Shown piece by piece: positions 40,102 through 49,988 of a DNA stretch of 64,000 nt (the stretch's first letter is position 1; each line of letters opens with the position of its first letter). Location of the stretch: contig NZ_WPCC01000001.1 of NCBI RefSeq assembly GCF_009741925.1, positions 211,268-275,267 of the forward strand, given 5' to 3'. Position numbers and translations under genes: made by a program. The DNA is from Natronomonas sp. CBA1123. Its GTDB lineage: Archaea > Halobacteriota > Halobacteria > Halobacteriales > Haloarculaceae. The notes under the pieces are model-generated. The model searched no databases, was not told where the DNA came from, and saw only the letters and a program-made list of their open reading frames with translations.

Positions 40102-43100
40102 ATGAGTAGAGACGATTCGGGACTGTCACGACGAACGTTCATGAAGGGCGTCGGAATAACCGCCCTCGCGGCAGCGACGGGGCCCTCCCTTGCGAGCGCC
40201 GACCACGCTATCGACGAGCGGTTCCTCAACTGGCGTGCCGTCGAGGCACGGAAGGTCTGGGACCGTGGCTTCCGTGGGCGCCGCGACCGGACCCTCGCAT
40301 TGACCGACTCTGGGGTCGAGGGGCGACACCCCGACCTCGGCCCGTGGAACGGCGTCCGCGTCGAAATCGAAGACGACGAGTTCTCGCTGGTTCGCTCGGA
40401 CGGCGACTCCGGAGGCGGCGTCGAGCTCCAGCCGGTCGAGGGCGACGACGGCGAACCGCTCACCGAATCCGACAGCGGCACCTTCACCCCCGGCGCGTTC
40501 GTCGCGCCAAACGAGCAGTTCAGCGAAGTCAAAGGCGCGACGTTCACCGCACAGGCGACGAGCAAACTCGATGCCGAACTGTCGTGGACGCCGCCGGGCA
40601 ACGACCTCGAGTTCCGCATCGACGACGTGACCGACGAGCGGACGGAAGTCGGCCGCGTCGCGAGCGCCGAAAACCCCGAGACGCTGCTGGTCGACCTCGA
40701 AAAGGACCGGAAGTACCAGTTCGTCATCGAACTGTACGCGGCCGTCGGCGGCCAGTACACCGTCGAGGCGACGTACGTCGAGAAGGTTTCGAACGACGAT
40801 GGTGGCGGGACGGCCACCGTCGACGCCAGCGACATCTTCGCTGACCCCTCCAACAAGACGTTCGGCTGGTACGACGCCAGCAGTCGCTACGGCAGTTTCG
40901 ACCAACCGCGCGACCAGAACGGCCACGGGACCCACGTCTCCTCCATCATGGCCGGCTCCGGACGCGCCAGCACCATCGAGTCCTCGACGGTCCACGAGGA
41001 GAACGCGACGCTGTTGCCCGGCGACTTCCTCGAATACGAGGTCGATGCCGTGGCCGGCCAGAGTGTCTGGGCGTCGGCGTTCGGGACGAACGTCAACCTC
41101 TACATCATCGACGAGGAGGGACGGGAACTCGACGAGTCGCCGGTCCGGAAGGACTCGCTGATTCTCGAATATCCCATCGACGAAGACGGCACCTACACCG
41201 TGCAGGTCCGTCCCCGAGAGACCGACACTGTCGTCAGCGGCGCAGGCGAGCAGGCCCAATCCGGCAATCCGACGGCGGGCACGCTGGAACGCATCGCCGT
41301 CGGGACGACGAAGTTCGCCGCCGACACCGCAGGCGAGGGCGTTCCCGGCGATGTGAGTGAAAGCGAGCAGGCACTCCATCCCGGCGTCGCCCCGAACGCC
41401 GGCATCGTCGGCCTGCAGGGTCTCGGCACGCCGACCGTCGACCTCGGCAACTACGCCGAGCAGTTCAAGGAGGCGTTCAACATCCGTTCGGTGAACATGT
41501 CCTGGGGGCCGCTGCAGGGCGTTCCCCTCGGCCAAGTCGAGCAACTTGACTCCACCCGCGCTGACGTGCGACGCATCACCGAAGGCGGGATGTTGGTCTG
41601 TGCGTCGGCGGGCAACGCCTTCACGCCGGCCAACGGCAACGGTGGCCCGGCGGCGGCCGACGAGGCCATCTCCGTCGTCGCCACGGGGCCCTTCGACGGC
41701 ATCTCGACGTACTCCTCGGGCGGCATCGGTGGCGTCGACGAGCAGAGCGACGACTCGCCCGAATCGAGCCCCGCCTACGCCAAACCCGACGTGACCGCCC
41801 CCGGCGGCGACATCGGGCCGGACGCCTTGGCGAACATCGGCCTCGGACTCGCGACGAACCCACCGGTCGGCGCCGGACCGGAACCGCCGGTCGGCATCGA
41901 ATACCCGATTCCCTCGAACTACGAACTCGCCCGCGCGGCGAAGAACGGCGACCCCGAGAAGAGCTACGGCGACGCCGACGGCACGGCGGACACTGGCGCC
42001 GACGAACCGTTCGCACCCCGCGATTACACCGACAAGGCAGGTACCTCGATGTCGTCGCCGTACGTCAACGGCGTCGCGGGACTCCTCGCCGAGGCTATGG
42101 AGTTCGGCCGCCCCGAGGGCGGCGAGCGACCCGACGCCGTAACGCTGCCCGAACCGGCCGCGACGACCGAATCCGACGTGTATCGACTGAAGAGCCTGCT
42201 GTTGGCGACCGCCAGCGAATCGGTGTTCACGGCCGCGCCGTATCACGCCGGCCAGAACCCGCCGAAGGGGCCGACCTACGACTTCGGCGGCCGGGACCCC
42301 TTCGAAGGCTTCGGTCGCGTCAACCCCGACGCCGCCGTCGACGCCGTCACGCGGGACTTGACGCCCGAACTCACGAACGAGGACGGCGACCCGACGACCG
42401 GCTCGGCGACCACCGAGGAGACGCTCGGCCTCTACGTCCCCGAGGACTCCCGTGCGACCGCGGGCTACGTCGAGGCGCCGACCGGAACGATGACCGTCAG
42501 CGTCTCGCTGTCGCATCTCTCCGGCGGCAACAAGGGCATGGCCGCCGGCGACCCCCACATCGACCTGTTCGTCTACGACCCGGCGAATCCGACCGACCGC
42601 GGCGAACCGAACATCGTCGCCCGCGCACAGGGTGCCACCGGCGCCCCGTCGGTGACCGTCTCGGTGCCCGACGACGCCGAGACCAAGACCTACGTCGTCG
42701 TTGCCAAACTGGTCAACGTCCCCGGCGTCGTCAACGGCTTTGACGTCCAGAGCCACTTCGACCTCACCGTTGCCCTCGACGCTGCGGAGAACACCTTCGA
42801 CGTGGCCGGCGGCGCACGGACCAGCGACGCGACGGTGCTCCCCGGCGGACGGGCCAACCGCCTCATTGTCGAGGTGACCGACCCCGACGAGGAAGCGCTC
42901 GTCCGCGACGTGGTGCCGGGGTCCTGGAACGTCCTCACCGAGTTCTCGGACACCGTCGACCGCGTCGAACAGCCCACCGAGGGCGGCCCGCAGTTCGTCT
43001 ATCTCGCCGACAGCGCCGCGACCGGCGAGACCACTTCCTACACCTACTTCGTCGAATCGCCCGATAGCCTCGAAGAGTCCAACGCCTACCAGTTCGGCCC

Positions 43101-43254
43101 GGCGGAGGCGAAACCGACCGAGGACGCCGATGACGACAGCGTGCCGTTCGTCGCCGTCCCGAACACCTCCGGCAACGTCGTCGCCGTGGGCCTCGACACC
43201 GCCGACCCGCAGGGCAGTCTGCCGGGCGGCGACATGGAACCGCCGACGAACTGA
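40102..43254 (+). CDS. Tat-exported subtilisin-like serine protease with two inserted domains
   Basis: 1050 residues. A Tat signal (SRRTFMKGVGITALAAAT) exports the folded protease. The triad is Asp69 (TLALTDSGVEGRHPDL), His275 (NGHGTHVSSIMAG) and Ser649 (GTSMSSPYVNGVAGL), with oxyanion Asn505 (CASAGN). Between Asp and His there is an unusual ~150-residue beta-rich insert (about 105-230, PPC-like), and a second one (about 298-400) follows the His. A beta-rich C-terminal region (from about 760) resembles adhesion or PPC domains. It is probably an extracellular halolysin-type protease. The regulator gene is divergent. Confidence 0.9.
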   Translation: MSRDDSGLSRRTFMKGVGITALAAATGPSLASADHAIDERFLNWRAVEARKVWDRGFRGRRDRTLALTDSGVEGRHPDLGPWNGVRVEIEDDEFSLVRSDGDSGGGVELQPVEGDDGEPLTESDSGTFTPGAFVAPNEQFSEVKGATFTAQATSKLDAELSWTPPGNDLEFRIDDVTDERTEVGRVASAENPETLLVDLEKDRKYQFVIELYAAVGGQYTVEATYVEKVSNDDGGGTATVDASDIFADPSNKTFGWYDASSRYGSFDQPRDQNGHGTHVSSIMAGSGRASTIESSTVHEENATLLPGDFLEYEVDAVAGQSVWASAFGTNVNLYIIDEEGRELDESPVRKDSLILEYPIDEDGTYTVQVRPRETDTVVSGAGEQAQSGNPTAGTLERIAVGTTKFAADTAGEGVPGDVSESEQALHPGVAPNAGIVGLQGLGTPTVDLGNYAEQFKEAFNIRSVNMSWGPLQGVPLGQVEQLDSTRADVRRITEGGMLVCASAGNAFTPANGNGGPAAADEAISVVATGPFDGISTYSSGGIGGVDEQSDDSPESSPAYAKPDVTAPGGDIGPDALANIGLGLATNPPVGAGPEPPVGIEYPIPSNYELARAAKNGDPEKSYGDADGTADTGADEPFAPRDYTDKAGTSMSSPYVNGVAGLLAEAMEFGRPEGGERPDAVTLPEPAATTESDVYRLKSLLLATASESVFTAAPYHAGQNPPKGPTYDFGGRDPFEGFGRVNPDAAVDAVTRDLTPELTNEDGDPTTGSATTEETLGLYVPEDSRATAGYVEAPTGTMTVSVSLSHLSGGNKGMAAGDPHIDLFVYDPANPTDRGEPNIVARAQGATGAPSVTVSVPDDAETKTYVVVAKLVNVPGVVNGFDVQSHFDLTVALDAAENTFDVAGGARTSDATVLPGGRANRLIVEVTDPDEEALVRDVVPGSWNVLTEFSDTVDRVEQPTEGGPQFVYLADSAATGETTSYTYFVESPDSLEESNAYQFGPAEAKPTEDADDDSVPFVAVPNTSGNVVAVGLDTADPQGSLPGGDMEPPTN

Positions 43255-43314
43255 GCGGTCACTCCGCAGTGTGACTGGTGGGATTTTTTACGGCGCGTCG
43301 AGAGGCGCCCGTGT

Positions 43315-43524
43315 ATGGAGCCGATTGCCCTCCTGTTCGTCCTGTTCGGACTTCCCGGTGCGATTTGGCCCTACCGGATGGCCCGGTTCGAAGAGCAACT
43401 CGACGCCATCGGTAGCAAACGCCGCTGGTCGGAGGTCGAACCCGCCGACTGGAAGGTCATGCTGACGAGATACGTCGGCATCGTGATGGTCGGCGGTGGC
43501 GTCCTGTGGTTCCTCGCGGGGTGA
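43315..43524 (+). CDS. small two-span membrane protein
   Basis: 69 residues: span 1 at about 5-20 (ALLFVLFGLPGAIWPY), a charged middle (FEEQLDAIGSKRRWSEVEP), and span 2 at the C-terminus (VGIVMVGGGVLWFLAG). Length and hydrophobic-polar-hydrophobic layout recall the DUF6199-like family. A T-rich TTTTTTACGG about 30 bases upstream is a possible promoter. Function unknown. Confidence 0.7.
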   Translation: MEPIALLFVLFGLPGAIWPYRMARFEEQLDAIGSKRRWSEVEPADWKVMLTRYVGIVMVGGGVLWFLAG

Positions 43525-43571
43525 GCGCCGAGTCACGAACCCTTTTCACCGAATCCGTCCGAGAGGTCGGT

Positions 43572-44504
43572 ATGGAGAGTCTCAACCGGATGGCCGTCGA
43601 GTTGGTCGACGAGGCCATCGACTTCGCCGACGAACTCGCTATCGAGGTTCACGAACTCGACAACGGCGCGGTCGTTCTCGACTTCGGCGTCGAGGCGGTC
43701 GGCGGCATCGAGGCCGGCCTGCTGTTGACCGAAATCCAGACCGGCGGGCTGTCGACGGTCCAAGTCGGGATGGACGAAATCGAGGGCGTGCCGTTCACCC
43801 ACGTCGAGACATCGACGGACCACCCCGCACTCGCGCTGTTGTGCGCCCAGAAGGCCGGCTGGGAGCTGTCGGTCGAAGGCTTCGAGGGACTCGGGTCGGG
43901 GCCGGCCCGGGCGCTCGTCGCCGAAGAGGAGGAGTACGCCCGCGTCGGCTACCGCGACGCCTCGGACTTTGCCGTCCTCGCCATCGAAAGCGAAGAGTTG
44001 CCCGACGAGGCCGTCGCCGAACACATCGCCGACCGCTGTGGCGTCCCCGTCTCGAGCGTCTTCCTGCCGACGTTCTCGACGGCAAGTGTAACGGGAAGCG
44101 TCGCCCTCGCAGGACGGGCCGGCGAACTCGCCGCCTTCCGGCTCTCGGAGCTGGGGTACGACCCCGTCGAGTTGCTGACGGTGACCGCTTCCGCCCCGGT
44201 CGCTCCGGTCGCCGAAAGCGACGAGTTGGCGATGGCGCGAACCAACGACGCACTCGCATACGGCGGACAGGTCCACATGAGCGTCGACGAGGGCTTCGAC
44301 CGCTTCGACGAGGTCCCATCGACGGCCCGCGAGGAGTTCGGCCGGCCCTTCGTCGACATCTTCGAGGACCACGAGTGGGACTTCTATGACCTCCCGCTCG
44401 AAGTGTTCGCGCCGGCGCAAGTGACCGTCGACGTGGTCGGCGAGGGCGTCGAAGCTCTCGGTCGAACCGACGAGGCGCTGTTGGCCGAGAGTTTCGGACT
44501 CTAA
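43572..44504 (+). CDS. mch: methenyl-tetrahydromethanopterin cyclohydrolase-like protein
   Basis: 310 residues. Family motifs are present: [77 protein letters not shown] and [11 protein letters not shown]. The enzyme interconverts methenyl- and formyl-H4MPT in methanogens. Haloarchaea generally use folates, so a role on methenyl-tetrahydrofolate in one-carbon metabolism is the likely adaptation. Translationally coupled by one base to the next gene (TAATG). Confidence 0.92.
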   Translation: MESLNRMAVELVDEAIDFADELAIEVHELDNGAVVLDFGVEAVGGIEAGLLLTEIQTGGLSTVQVGMDEIEGVPFTHVETSTDHPALALLCAQKAGWELSVEGFEGLGSGPARALVAEEEEYARVGYRDASDFAVLAIESEELPDEAVAEHIADRCGVPVSSVFLPTFSTASVTGSVALAGRAGELAAFRLSELGYDPVELLTVTASAPVAPVAESDELAMARTNDALAYGGQVHMSVDEGFDRFDEVPSTAREEFGRPFVDIFEDHEWDFYDLPLEVFAPAQVTVDVVGEGVEALGRTDEALLAESFGL

Positions 44505-44989
44505 TGAAATTCAAGGTCGTCCCCGAACCGGCCCCGTCAATCGACCGCATCGCCGAGGTACAGCGGGCGGTGCCGCTCGTTCCCGACGGCGAGACCTCCT
44601 GCTGTGTGCGGGTGATGGAGCAGGCGGGCGTCCCCTCACAGGACCGCGCCAAGGAGTGGTTGACGTTCCTGCGGGCACTGGAGCTCGTCGAGGAGACCGA
44701 CGGGGAGTACCGGCGACTCCCGAGAGAGGTCGACCCCGAAGCGCTGCGGTCGGCGTTTCTACAGCGGGTGTATCTCGCCGAAGAGGTCGTCGCGACGCTG
44801 GATGCGGCCGAGGAACCACTGGCCGCCGAGACGGTCTTCGAGCGATTGGCCGACCGCCTCCCGCAGTGGGAGCGACTCCGGCACACCGACCCCGAGTCGG
44901 TGTGGCGCGAGCGCGTCAACCGGCTGCTGGAGTGGGCCTGTACGTTCGGGCTGGCAGAGCGCGTCGACGGTGCCTACGCGGGCGCGTGA
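44504..44989 (+). CDS. conserved haloarchaeal helical protein coupled to mch
   Basis: 161 residues, all-alpha with a winged-helix-like middle: [40 protein letters not shown], then [20 protein letters not shown]. No membrane or catalytic motif. One-base overlap with mch. No family name recognised; the helical repeats suggest a DNA- or protein-binding adaptor. Confidence 0.75.
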   Translation: MKFKVVPEPAPSIDRIAEVQRAVPLVPDGETSCCVRVMEQAGVPSQDRAKEWLTFLRALELVEETDGEYRRLPREVDPEALRSAFLQRVYLAEEVVATLDAAEEPLAAETVFERLADRLPQWERLRHTDPESVWRERVNRLLEWACTFGLAERVDGAYAGA

Positions 44990-45012
44990 CACCGTCGGGG
45001 CTTTCCAAACCG

Positions 45013-45018
45013 TTTATA
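45013..45018 (+). promoter_or_regulatory. TATA box for aIF5A
   Basis: CGTTTATACT lies about 25 bases before the aIF5A ATG, with AAAC as a BRE-like element just upstream. The spacing indicates a leaderless or nearly leaderless transcript. Confidence 0.6.
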
Positions 45019-45042
45019 CTGCACCGAAGGCAAGCCGTGGGT

Positions 45043-45417
45043 ATGCCGAGAGAGCAGACTGAGGTCCGAGAACTTCAGGAAGGCAACTACGTGATGATAG
45101 ACGACGTGCCAAGCAAAATCTACGCCTACAGCACGTCCAAGCCCGGCAAACACGGCAGCGCGAAGGCCCGCGTCGAGGGGACGGGCGTCTTCGACGGCCA
45201 GAAGCGAAACTTCACCCAGCCCGTCGACGCGAAGGTCTGGGTTCCCATCATCAACCGCAAGCAGGGACAGGTCGTCTCGGTCTCCGGCGGCGACATGCAG
45301 GTGATGGACCTCGAAACCTACGAGACCATCACGATGCGCATTCCCGAGGACCTCGACCCCTCGCCGGACGACGAAATCGAGTATCTCGAGTACGAAGGAC
45401 AGCGCAAGGTCGTATAG
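45043..45417 (+). CDS. translation initiation factor aIF5A
   Basis: 124 residues, two beta-barrel domains. The hypusination loop [19 protein letters not shown] contains the Lys (in PGKHG) that becomes deoxyhypusine or hypusine. The C-terminal OB domain ends [14 protein letters not shown]. It relieves ribosome stalling at poly-proline and similar sequences. The agmatinase-like gene follows seven bases on; in haloarchaea aIF5A modification draws on agmatine-derived chemistry, consistent with one operon. Confidence 0.97.
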   Translation: MPREQTEVRELQEGNYVMIDDVPSKIYAYSTSKPGKHGSAKARVEGTGVFDGQKRNFTQPVDAKVWVPIINRKQGQVVSVSGGDMQVMDLETYETITMRIPEDLDPSPDDEIEYLEYEGQRKVV

Positions 45418-45423
45418 GGCGGT

Positions 45424-46242
45424 ATGGGCGAGTTCCCCGGTGCGAACGCCGACCCGGACGACGCCGATTACGCCGTCGTCGGCGCACCACTCGACGTTTC
45501 TACCACGTTTCGCCCCGGAACCCGCTTCGGACCCGACCGGGTCCGACGGTTCGCTCGCCCGTTCGATGACTACGACCAGCGAACCGACCGACATTTCTCG
45601 GACCTCGTTTTCGACGCCGGCGACGTGGCCGCGTGGGACGCCGCCGCCGACTATCTCGATTTCCTTTCGGGCAGTCTGCGTGACCACCACGACGACGGCC
45701 GTCTCCCCCTGTTGGTCGGCGGCGAGCACACCATCACCGTCGCCGGGCTCCGTGCGGCCGACCCCGACACCTACGTCTGTCTCGACGCCCACCTCGACCT
45801 CTACGAGGCGTATGCGGGCAACGACCACTCACATGCGACGGTGACCCACCACGCCCTCGAAATCGCGGACGAGGCGATTTTACTCGGTGCACGCACCGGC
45901 AGCGAGGCCGAGTGGGACCGCGCCGAACAGTCGGACGTGACCGTCGTGCCCCCCGAGGAGGTTCCCGAGTGGCGCCCCGACTTCGACGGCGACGCCTACC
46001 TGAGCGTCGACATCGACGCCGCCGACCCCGCCTTCGCCCCCGGCACCGGAACGCCGGAGCCGTTCGGACTGAGTTCACGAGAGATGCGCGATGTCGTTCG
46101 AGCGGTCGCCCCCTCGGCTGTCGGCTTCGACGTCGTCGAGGTAAACGACCGTGACGACGGCCAAGCCGGTTCGCTTGCGGCGAAACTGCTCCGGGAGTTC
46201 GTCTTCTCCCACGCCGACGGCGCCGGCGAGGCATCGCCCTGA
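45424..46242 (+). CDS. agmatinase-like ureohydrolase
   Basis: 272 residues, arginase/agmatinase fold. Manganese ligands are visible in GGEHTITVAG, LDAHLDLYEAYAGNDHSHA and SVDIDAADPAFAPGTGTPEP, with substrate specificity near VVGAPLDVSTTFRPGTRFG. Agmatinase releases urea and putrescine; in Haloferax an agmatinase-like gene beside aIF5A is needed for its deoxyhypusination. Seven bases separate it from the aIF5A stop, indicating co-transcription. Which amine it yields here is not shown by sequence. Confidence 0.92.
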   Translation: MGEFPGANADPDDADYAVVGAPLDVSTTFRPGTRFGPDRVRRFARPFDDYDQRTDRHFSDLVFDAGDVAAWDAAADYLDFLSGSLRDHHDDGRLPLLVGGEHTITVAGLRAADPDTYVCLDAHLDLYEAYAGNDHSHATVTHHALEIADEAILLGARTGSEAEWDRAEQSDVTVVPPEEVPEWRPDFDGDAYLSVDIDAADPAFAPGTGTPEPFGLSSREMRDVVRAVAPSAVGFDVVEVNDRDDGQAGSLAAKLLREFVFSHADGAGEASP

Positions 46243-46303
46243 GGCGAACGGACGAACACGGCTCCAAAACTACTTTTCGGAGCGCCGACCAGCGGGCGAG
46301 TGT

Positions 46304-46972
46304 ATGCCGCCCTCCACGCTCGTGTCCCTCCTCGCGTTAGGCATCGTCGTCGCCGTCCCAATCGTCAGCCTCTATCGTCACTGGGGGCGCTCGGAGCCGC
46401 CCGACTGGCCGCGACTCAGGCGAGGGTTAGCGCTGAACGCGGCGCTTCTCGTCGGCGTCGTCGCCCTCGTCATCGCCACCGGTTCGCCCGCCGACGTCGG
46501 CCTCGTCGTCCCGTCGGTCGGGGCGATAGTTGACGGCTTTCTGTTCGGGTTCATCGCCTTCGGCGGGACGATGCTCGCCGTCGCGCTCCTCGCGAAGTTC
46601 CGCGGCGGCGTCAGTGCCGACCCGGCGTCGCTCGCCGTCTTCGAGCAACCGCTTCACCGTCGCCTCACGGTCGCAGCGACGGGGGCGACCGTCGAGGCGC
46701 TGTTGTTTTTCGGTGTCGCCATCGAGGCGATTCTCGCCTTGGGCGGCGGTCCCTACGTCGCCGGCGCAGTCTCGGCCGCCGGTCTGTTGGCCGTCCGTGC
46801 GCGATTCAGCGTCAAAAACGCCGTCCAGTGGATTCCCGGCGCGGCCGTCCTGTCGGGAATCGCACTCACCTCGGGCACGGTCGTTCCGGTCCTGTTGGTT
46901 CGACTGCTGTACGACGGCCTGACGCTCGCCTCCGGCGAAAAGGGCGATTACGTCACGGACGGTGACGCCTGA
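46304..46972 (+). CDS. polytopic membrane protein
   Basis: 222 residues with about six spans: LVSLLALGIVVAVPIVSLY, AALLVGVVALVIATGSP, VPSVGAIVDGFLFGFIAFGG and so on. The helix pair RRLTVAATGATVEALLFFGV recalls, but does not match, CPBP intramembrane proteases, whose EE-x3-R motif is absent. ATG at MPPSTL follows GTGT; the longer frame is out of register with membrane character. Possible part of the aIF5A region operon, spacing about 60 bases after agmatinase. Function unknown. Confidence 0.7.
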   Translation: MPPSTLVSLLALGIVVAVPIVSLYRHWGRSEPPDWPRLRRGLALNAALLVGVVALVIATGSPADVGLVVPSVGAIVDGFLFGFIAFGGTMLAVALLAKFRGGVSADPASLAVFEQPLHRRLTVAATGATVEALLFFGVAIEAILALGGGPYVAGAVSAAGLLAVRARFSVKNAVQWIPGAAVLSGIALTSGTVVPVLLVRLLYDGLTLASGEKGDYVTDGDA

Positions 46973-47014
46973 GGCGAGCAGGGAATACAAATGCAAGCCG
47001 AGTGAGGGTCAGGT

Positions 47015-47782
47015 ATGCAACTCTCGGAGTTCCGCGACCGGCTGAACGACCGTCTGAACCACGCCGACTACGCGGGTGTCGACGCCAGCGCCAACGGCCT
47101 GCAAGTGGGCAGGGCCGACGGCCGACCCGTCGAGCGTGCCGCCTTCGCCGTCGACGGCGTCGAGGCGACCGCTGAGACGGCTGCCGACGCGGGGGCGGAC
47201 GTCCTCGTCGTCCACCACGGCATGGTCTGGGGCGGTCTCGACAGAGTGACGGGGCGCGACTACGACCGCGTCGCCGCGTTGGTCGACAACGACCTCGCGC
47301 TGTACGTCTCTCACCTCCCGCTGGACGGCCACGCCGAGTTGGGCAACGCCGCCGGCCTCGCCGAGTTCCTCGACTGTGACGTCGTCGAACCGTTCGGCGA
47401 CTACGGCGGTGTAACCATCGGCCAGCGCGTCCGAGCAGCCGAATCCTACACCCTCTCGGACCTCGAAGCCAGACTGTCGGCACTCGACACCGGCGAAGGG
47501 TCGGTACGGACGCTGGATTTCGGCCCCGACCGCATCGAGGACATCGCCATCGTCACCGGCTCCGGTACCGACTGGATTCGAGAGGCTGCCGACGCGGGCG
47601 TCGATGCACTGGTCACCGGCGAGGGCAAGGGGAAGGCCTACCACGAAGCCCGCGAAGCGGGGCTGAACGTCTTCCTCGCGGGCCACTACGCCACGGAGAC
47701 GTTCGGCGTTCGAGCCCTCGCCGACCTCGTCGAGGAGTGGGGCGTCGAGACGACGTACGTCGACCATCCCACAGGGCTGTGA
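47015..47782 (+). CDS. Nif3-like dinuclear metal-centre protein
   Basis: 255 residues. The motifs are GVDASANGLQVGRADG, DVLVVHHGMVWGG (HH metal ligands), YVSHLPLDGHAELGNAA, VTGSGTDWIREAADAGVDAL and the C-terminal LAGHYATETFGVRALADLVE. It is the GTP cyclohydrolase I type 2/NIF3 family: a hexameric toroid with two metal ions and an unknown reaction. Nothing links it to its neighbours besides co-orientation. Confidence 0.92.
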   Translation: MQLSEFRDRLNDRLNHADYAGVDASANGLQVGRADGRPVERAAFAVDGVEATAETAADAGADVLVVHHGMVWGGLDRVTGRDYDRVAALVDNDLALYVSHLPLDGHAELGNAAGLAEFLDCDVVEPFGDYGGVTIGQRVRAAESYTLSDLEARLSALDTGEGSVRTLDFGPDRIEDIAIVTGSGTDWIREAADAGVDALVTGEGKGKAYHEAREAGLNVFLAGHYATETFGVRALADLVEEWGVETTYVDHPTGL

Positions 47783-47869
47783 GGGGAATCCCACGCCCGC
47801 GGCACCGAGATTCAATCATTCCGTTGCTGCACCAGTACTAAGCCGTCGCCACGCGTCGGTCGGATTCGT

Positions 47870-49282
47870 ATGAGTGAGGCTCCGAGCGGACAGAACATCG
47901 AGGGCGAGACACCGTCCGCCGAACCGGTCGTCGAAACCGACGAGGCGACGGTCACCGAGAACGCCGAACTCGAACGCACGCTCGGACTCTCCGGGGGGTT
48001 GGCTATCGGTATCGGCACGATGATAGGTGCCGGTATCTTCGTCTTTCCCGGCCTCGCGGCGGGGCGGGCCGGACCCGCTGCTGCGTTGTCCTTCACCATC
48101 GGCGCGGTCATCGCGCTGTTGGTCGCACTCCCGACTTCGGAGTTGGCGACGGCGATGCCGAAATCCGGCGGCGGCTACTACTTCATCTCCCGCGGGCTCG
48201 GGGCGCTCGCGGGGTCGGTCGTCGGCCTCTCGCTGTGGCTCGGATTGGTCTTTGCGACGGCGTTTTACCTCGTCGGCTTCGGCTACTACGCCGTCGACGC
48301 CCTCGGCGTTCTCGGCATCGCCATCGGAGAGAGCCTCGTCATCCCGATTGCGTTGCTGTTCGGGGTGGGCTTTACCCTCCTGAACGTCACCGGCACCGAA
48401 AACGCGGCGAAACTCCAGAACGGCGTCGTCGCGCTGTTGCTGTCGATTCTCGTCGTCTTTCTCGGGTTCGGAATCCTCGATGCCGTCGGCATCGTCGGCG
48501 AACCGACCACGCCGGAACAGTTCGCTCCCTACGGCCCGTTCCCGATTCTGACGACGGCCGCGCTGGTGTTTACCTCCTATCTCGGGTTCGCACAGGTCGC
48601 GACCGTCGCCGGCGAAATGAAAGACCCCGGCCGGAACCTCCCGCTGGCGATGGTCGGGTCGGTAGTCATCGTCGGCGTGTTGTACGTCGCGACCATCTTC
48701 GTCGCGACGAGTGCGGTCGGGAGCAACGCCCTGTCGCTGGCCGGCGAGACCGCGATGGTCGCCGTCGGCCGAGAACTCCTCGGTCCGGCCGGGGGCTTCG
48801 CAATCATCCTCGGCGGCCTGCTGGCGACGATGTCGAGTGCGAACGCGTCGATTCTCTCGACCTCCCGAGCCGTCTACGCCGTCTCGAAGGACGCGCTGTT
48901 GCCGGGACGTGCGAGTCGTATCAACCTGAAATACGGGACCCCACACGTCGCGTTGGGAATGGCCGGCGGTCCGATTCTCCTCTTGACGGCGACCGGCCGC
49001 GTCGAAGTGCTCGCCGAAGTCGCCTCGTTTCTGCACCTCGTCGCCTACGGCCTCATCTGTGTTGCGTTACTCGCGCTCAGACGCGACGAACCGGAGTGGT
49101 ACGACCCCGACTTTCGGGTCCCCGGCTACCCAGTCGTGCCGATAGTCGGCGGCGTGGCGAGTTTCGCGCTCATCCTGTTCATGCAACCACTCTCACAGAT
49201 ACTCGGCTTCCTCATCATGCTCGGAGCCGCCGGGTGGTACTTCTACTATGCACGCGATGTAACACTCAAGGGGGCACTGTAA
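47870..49282 (+). CDS. APC-superfamily amino acid permease
   Basis: 470 residues, about 12 spans after a ~40-residue acidic cytoplasmic leader. The unwound helix 1 motif [20 protein letters not shown] is typical of LeuT-fold APC permeases; [19 protein letters not shown] and [20 protein letters not shown] follow. It imports amino acids or related organics. Coupled to the UspA-type gene by a one-base gap, as in many haloarchaeal permease-UspA pairs. Confidence 0.92.
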   Translation: MSEAPSGQNIEGETPSAEPVVETDEATVTENAELERTLGLSGGLAIGIGTMIGAGIFVFPGLAAGRAGPAAALSFTIGAVIALLVALPTSELATAMPKSGGGYYFISRGLGALAGSVVGLSLWLGLVFATAFYLVGFGYYAVDALGVLGIAIGESLVIPIALLFGVGFTLLNVTGTENAAKLQNGVVALLLSILVVFLGFGILDAVGIVGEPTTPEQFAPYGPFPILTTAALVFTSYLGFAQVATVAGEMKDPGRNLPLAMVGSVVIVGVLYVATIFVATSAVGSNALSLAGETAMVAVGRELLGPAGGFAIILGGLLATMSSANASILSTSRAVYAVSKDALLPGRASRINLKYGTPHVALGMAGGPILLLTATGRVEVLAEVASFLHLVAYGLICVALLALRRDEPEWYDPDFRVPGYPVVPIVGGVASFALILFMQPLSQILGFLIMLGAAGWYFYYARDVTLKGAL

Positions 49283-49283
49283 G

Positions 49284-49988
49284 ATGACGCGAGTACTCAT
49301 GCCGCTGGCGGTGCTGGAGGGTGAATCGGTCGCCTACGGGCTGATGGACCTGCTGGAGACGATGGACGTGACCGTCCTCGGCTACCACGTCCTGCCGGAA
49401 CAGACGCCGGCCGACCAGGCCCGCGAGCAGTACGAAGAGCGGGCCGTCTCGGGACTCGAAGACACCGCCGAGGAGTTCCGCAAGGCCGGCGGTGCCGCCG
49501 ATTACCGACTCGTCTTCACCCACGACCGCCACCAGTCAGTCGAGCGCGTCGCCGACGAAGTCGACGCTCGCGCCTACGCTATCAACGGCGCGACCGGCGA
49601 CGTAAATCGGTTGCTCGTCCCGCTGAGCGGTGACGTGGCCGTCGACCGCATCCTCGAGTTCGTCACGGAGCTGGTCGGCGACCGCGACATCGCCATCACG
49701 CTGTTTCTCGCCAGCGAAGCCGACGACGCCGATGACCTGCTACAGCGAAGCGCCCGACGACTCAGAGATGAGGGGCTCGAGGTAACGACCGAACGCGTCG
49801 TCAGCAACCGGCCCTTCGAGACGCTAATCGAGGCCGTCCCCGACCACGACGCGGTGGTCGTCGGCGAAGCCGCACCGTCGCTGTCGCAGTTCCTGCTGGG
49901 CGACGAATCCGAGCGCCTCGCCGCCGCCTCCGTCGGCCCGGTGTTGGTCGTCCGCCGCGAAACCGACGGAGACGGCGCCGACGAGTAG
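49284..49988 (+). CDS. two-domain UspA-like protein paired with the permease
   Basis: 234 residues with two USP-like halves (TRVLMPLAVLEGESVAYGLM; NRLLVPLSGDVAVDRILEFV). The second ends AVVVGEAAPSLSQFLLGDES and VGPVLVVRRE, an altered nucleotide-binding loop. Such tandem USP proteins form cytoplasmic partners of amino acid permeases and may gate them. One base after the permease stop; adjacent to an SDR gene on the other strand. Confidence 0.85.
   Translation: MTRVLMPLAVLEGESVAYGLMDLLETMDVTVLGYHVLPEQTPADQAREQYEERAVSGLEDTAEEFRKAGGAADYRLVFTHDRHQSVERVADEVDARAYAINGATGDVNRLLVPLSGDVAVDRILEFVTELVGDRDIAITLFLASEADDADDLLQRSARRLRDEGLEVTTERVVSNRPFETLIEAVPDHDAVVVGEAAPSLSQFLLGDESERLAAASVGPVLVVRRETDGDGADE

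Noticed and set aside
40126..42756. An 876-codon open frame antisense to the subtilase gene.
   Set aside because: It is Arg/Val/Gly-rich with no domain, and is a by-product of GC-rich codon use. The sense frame has a Tat signal and complete catalytic triad.
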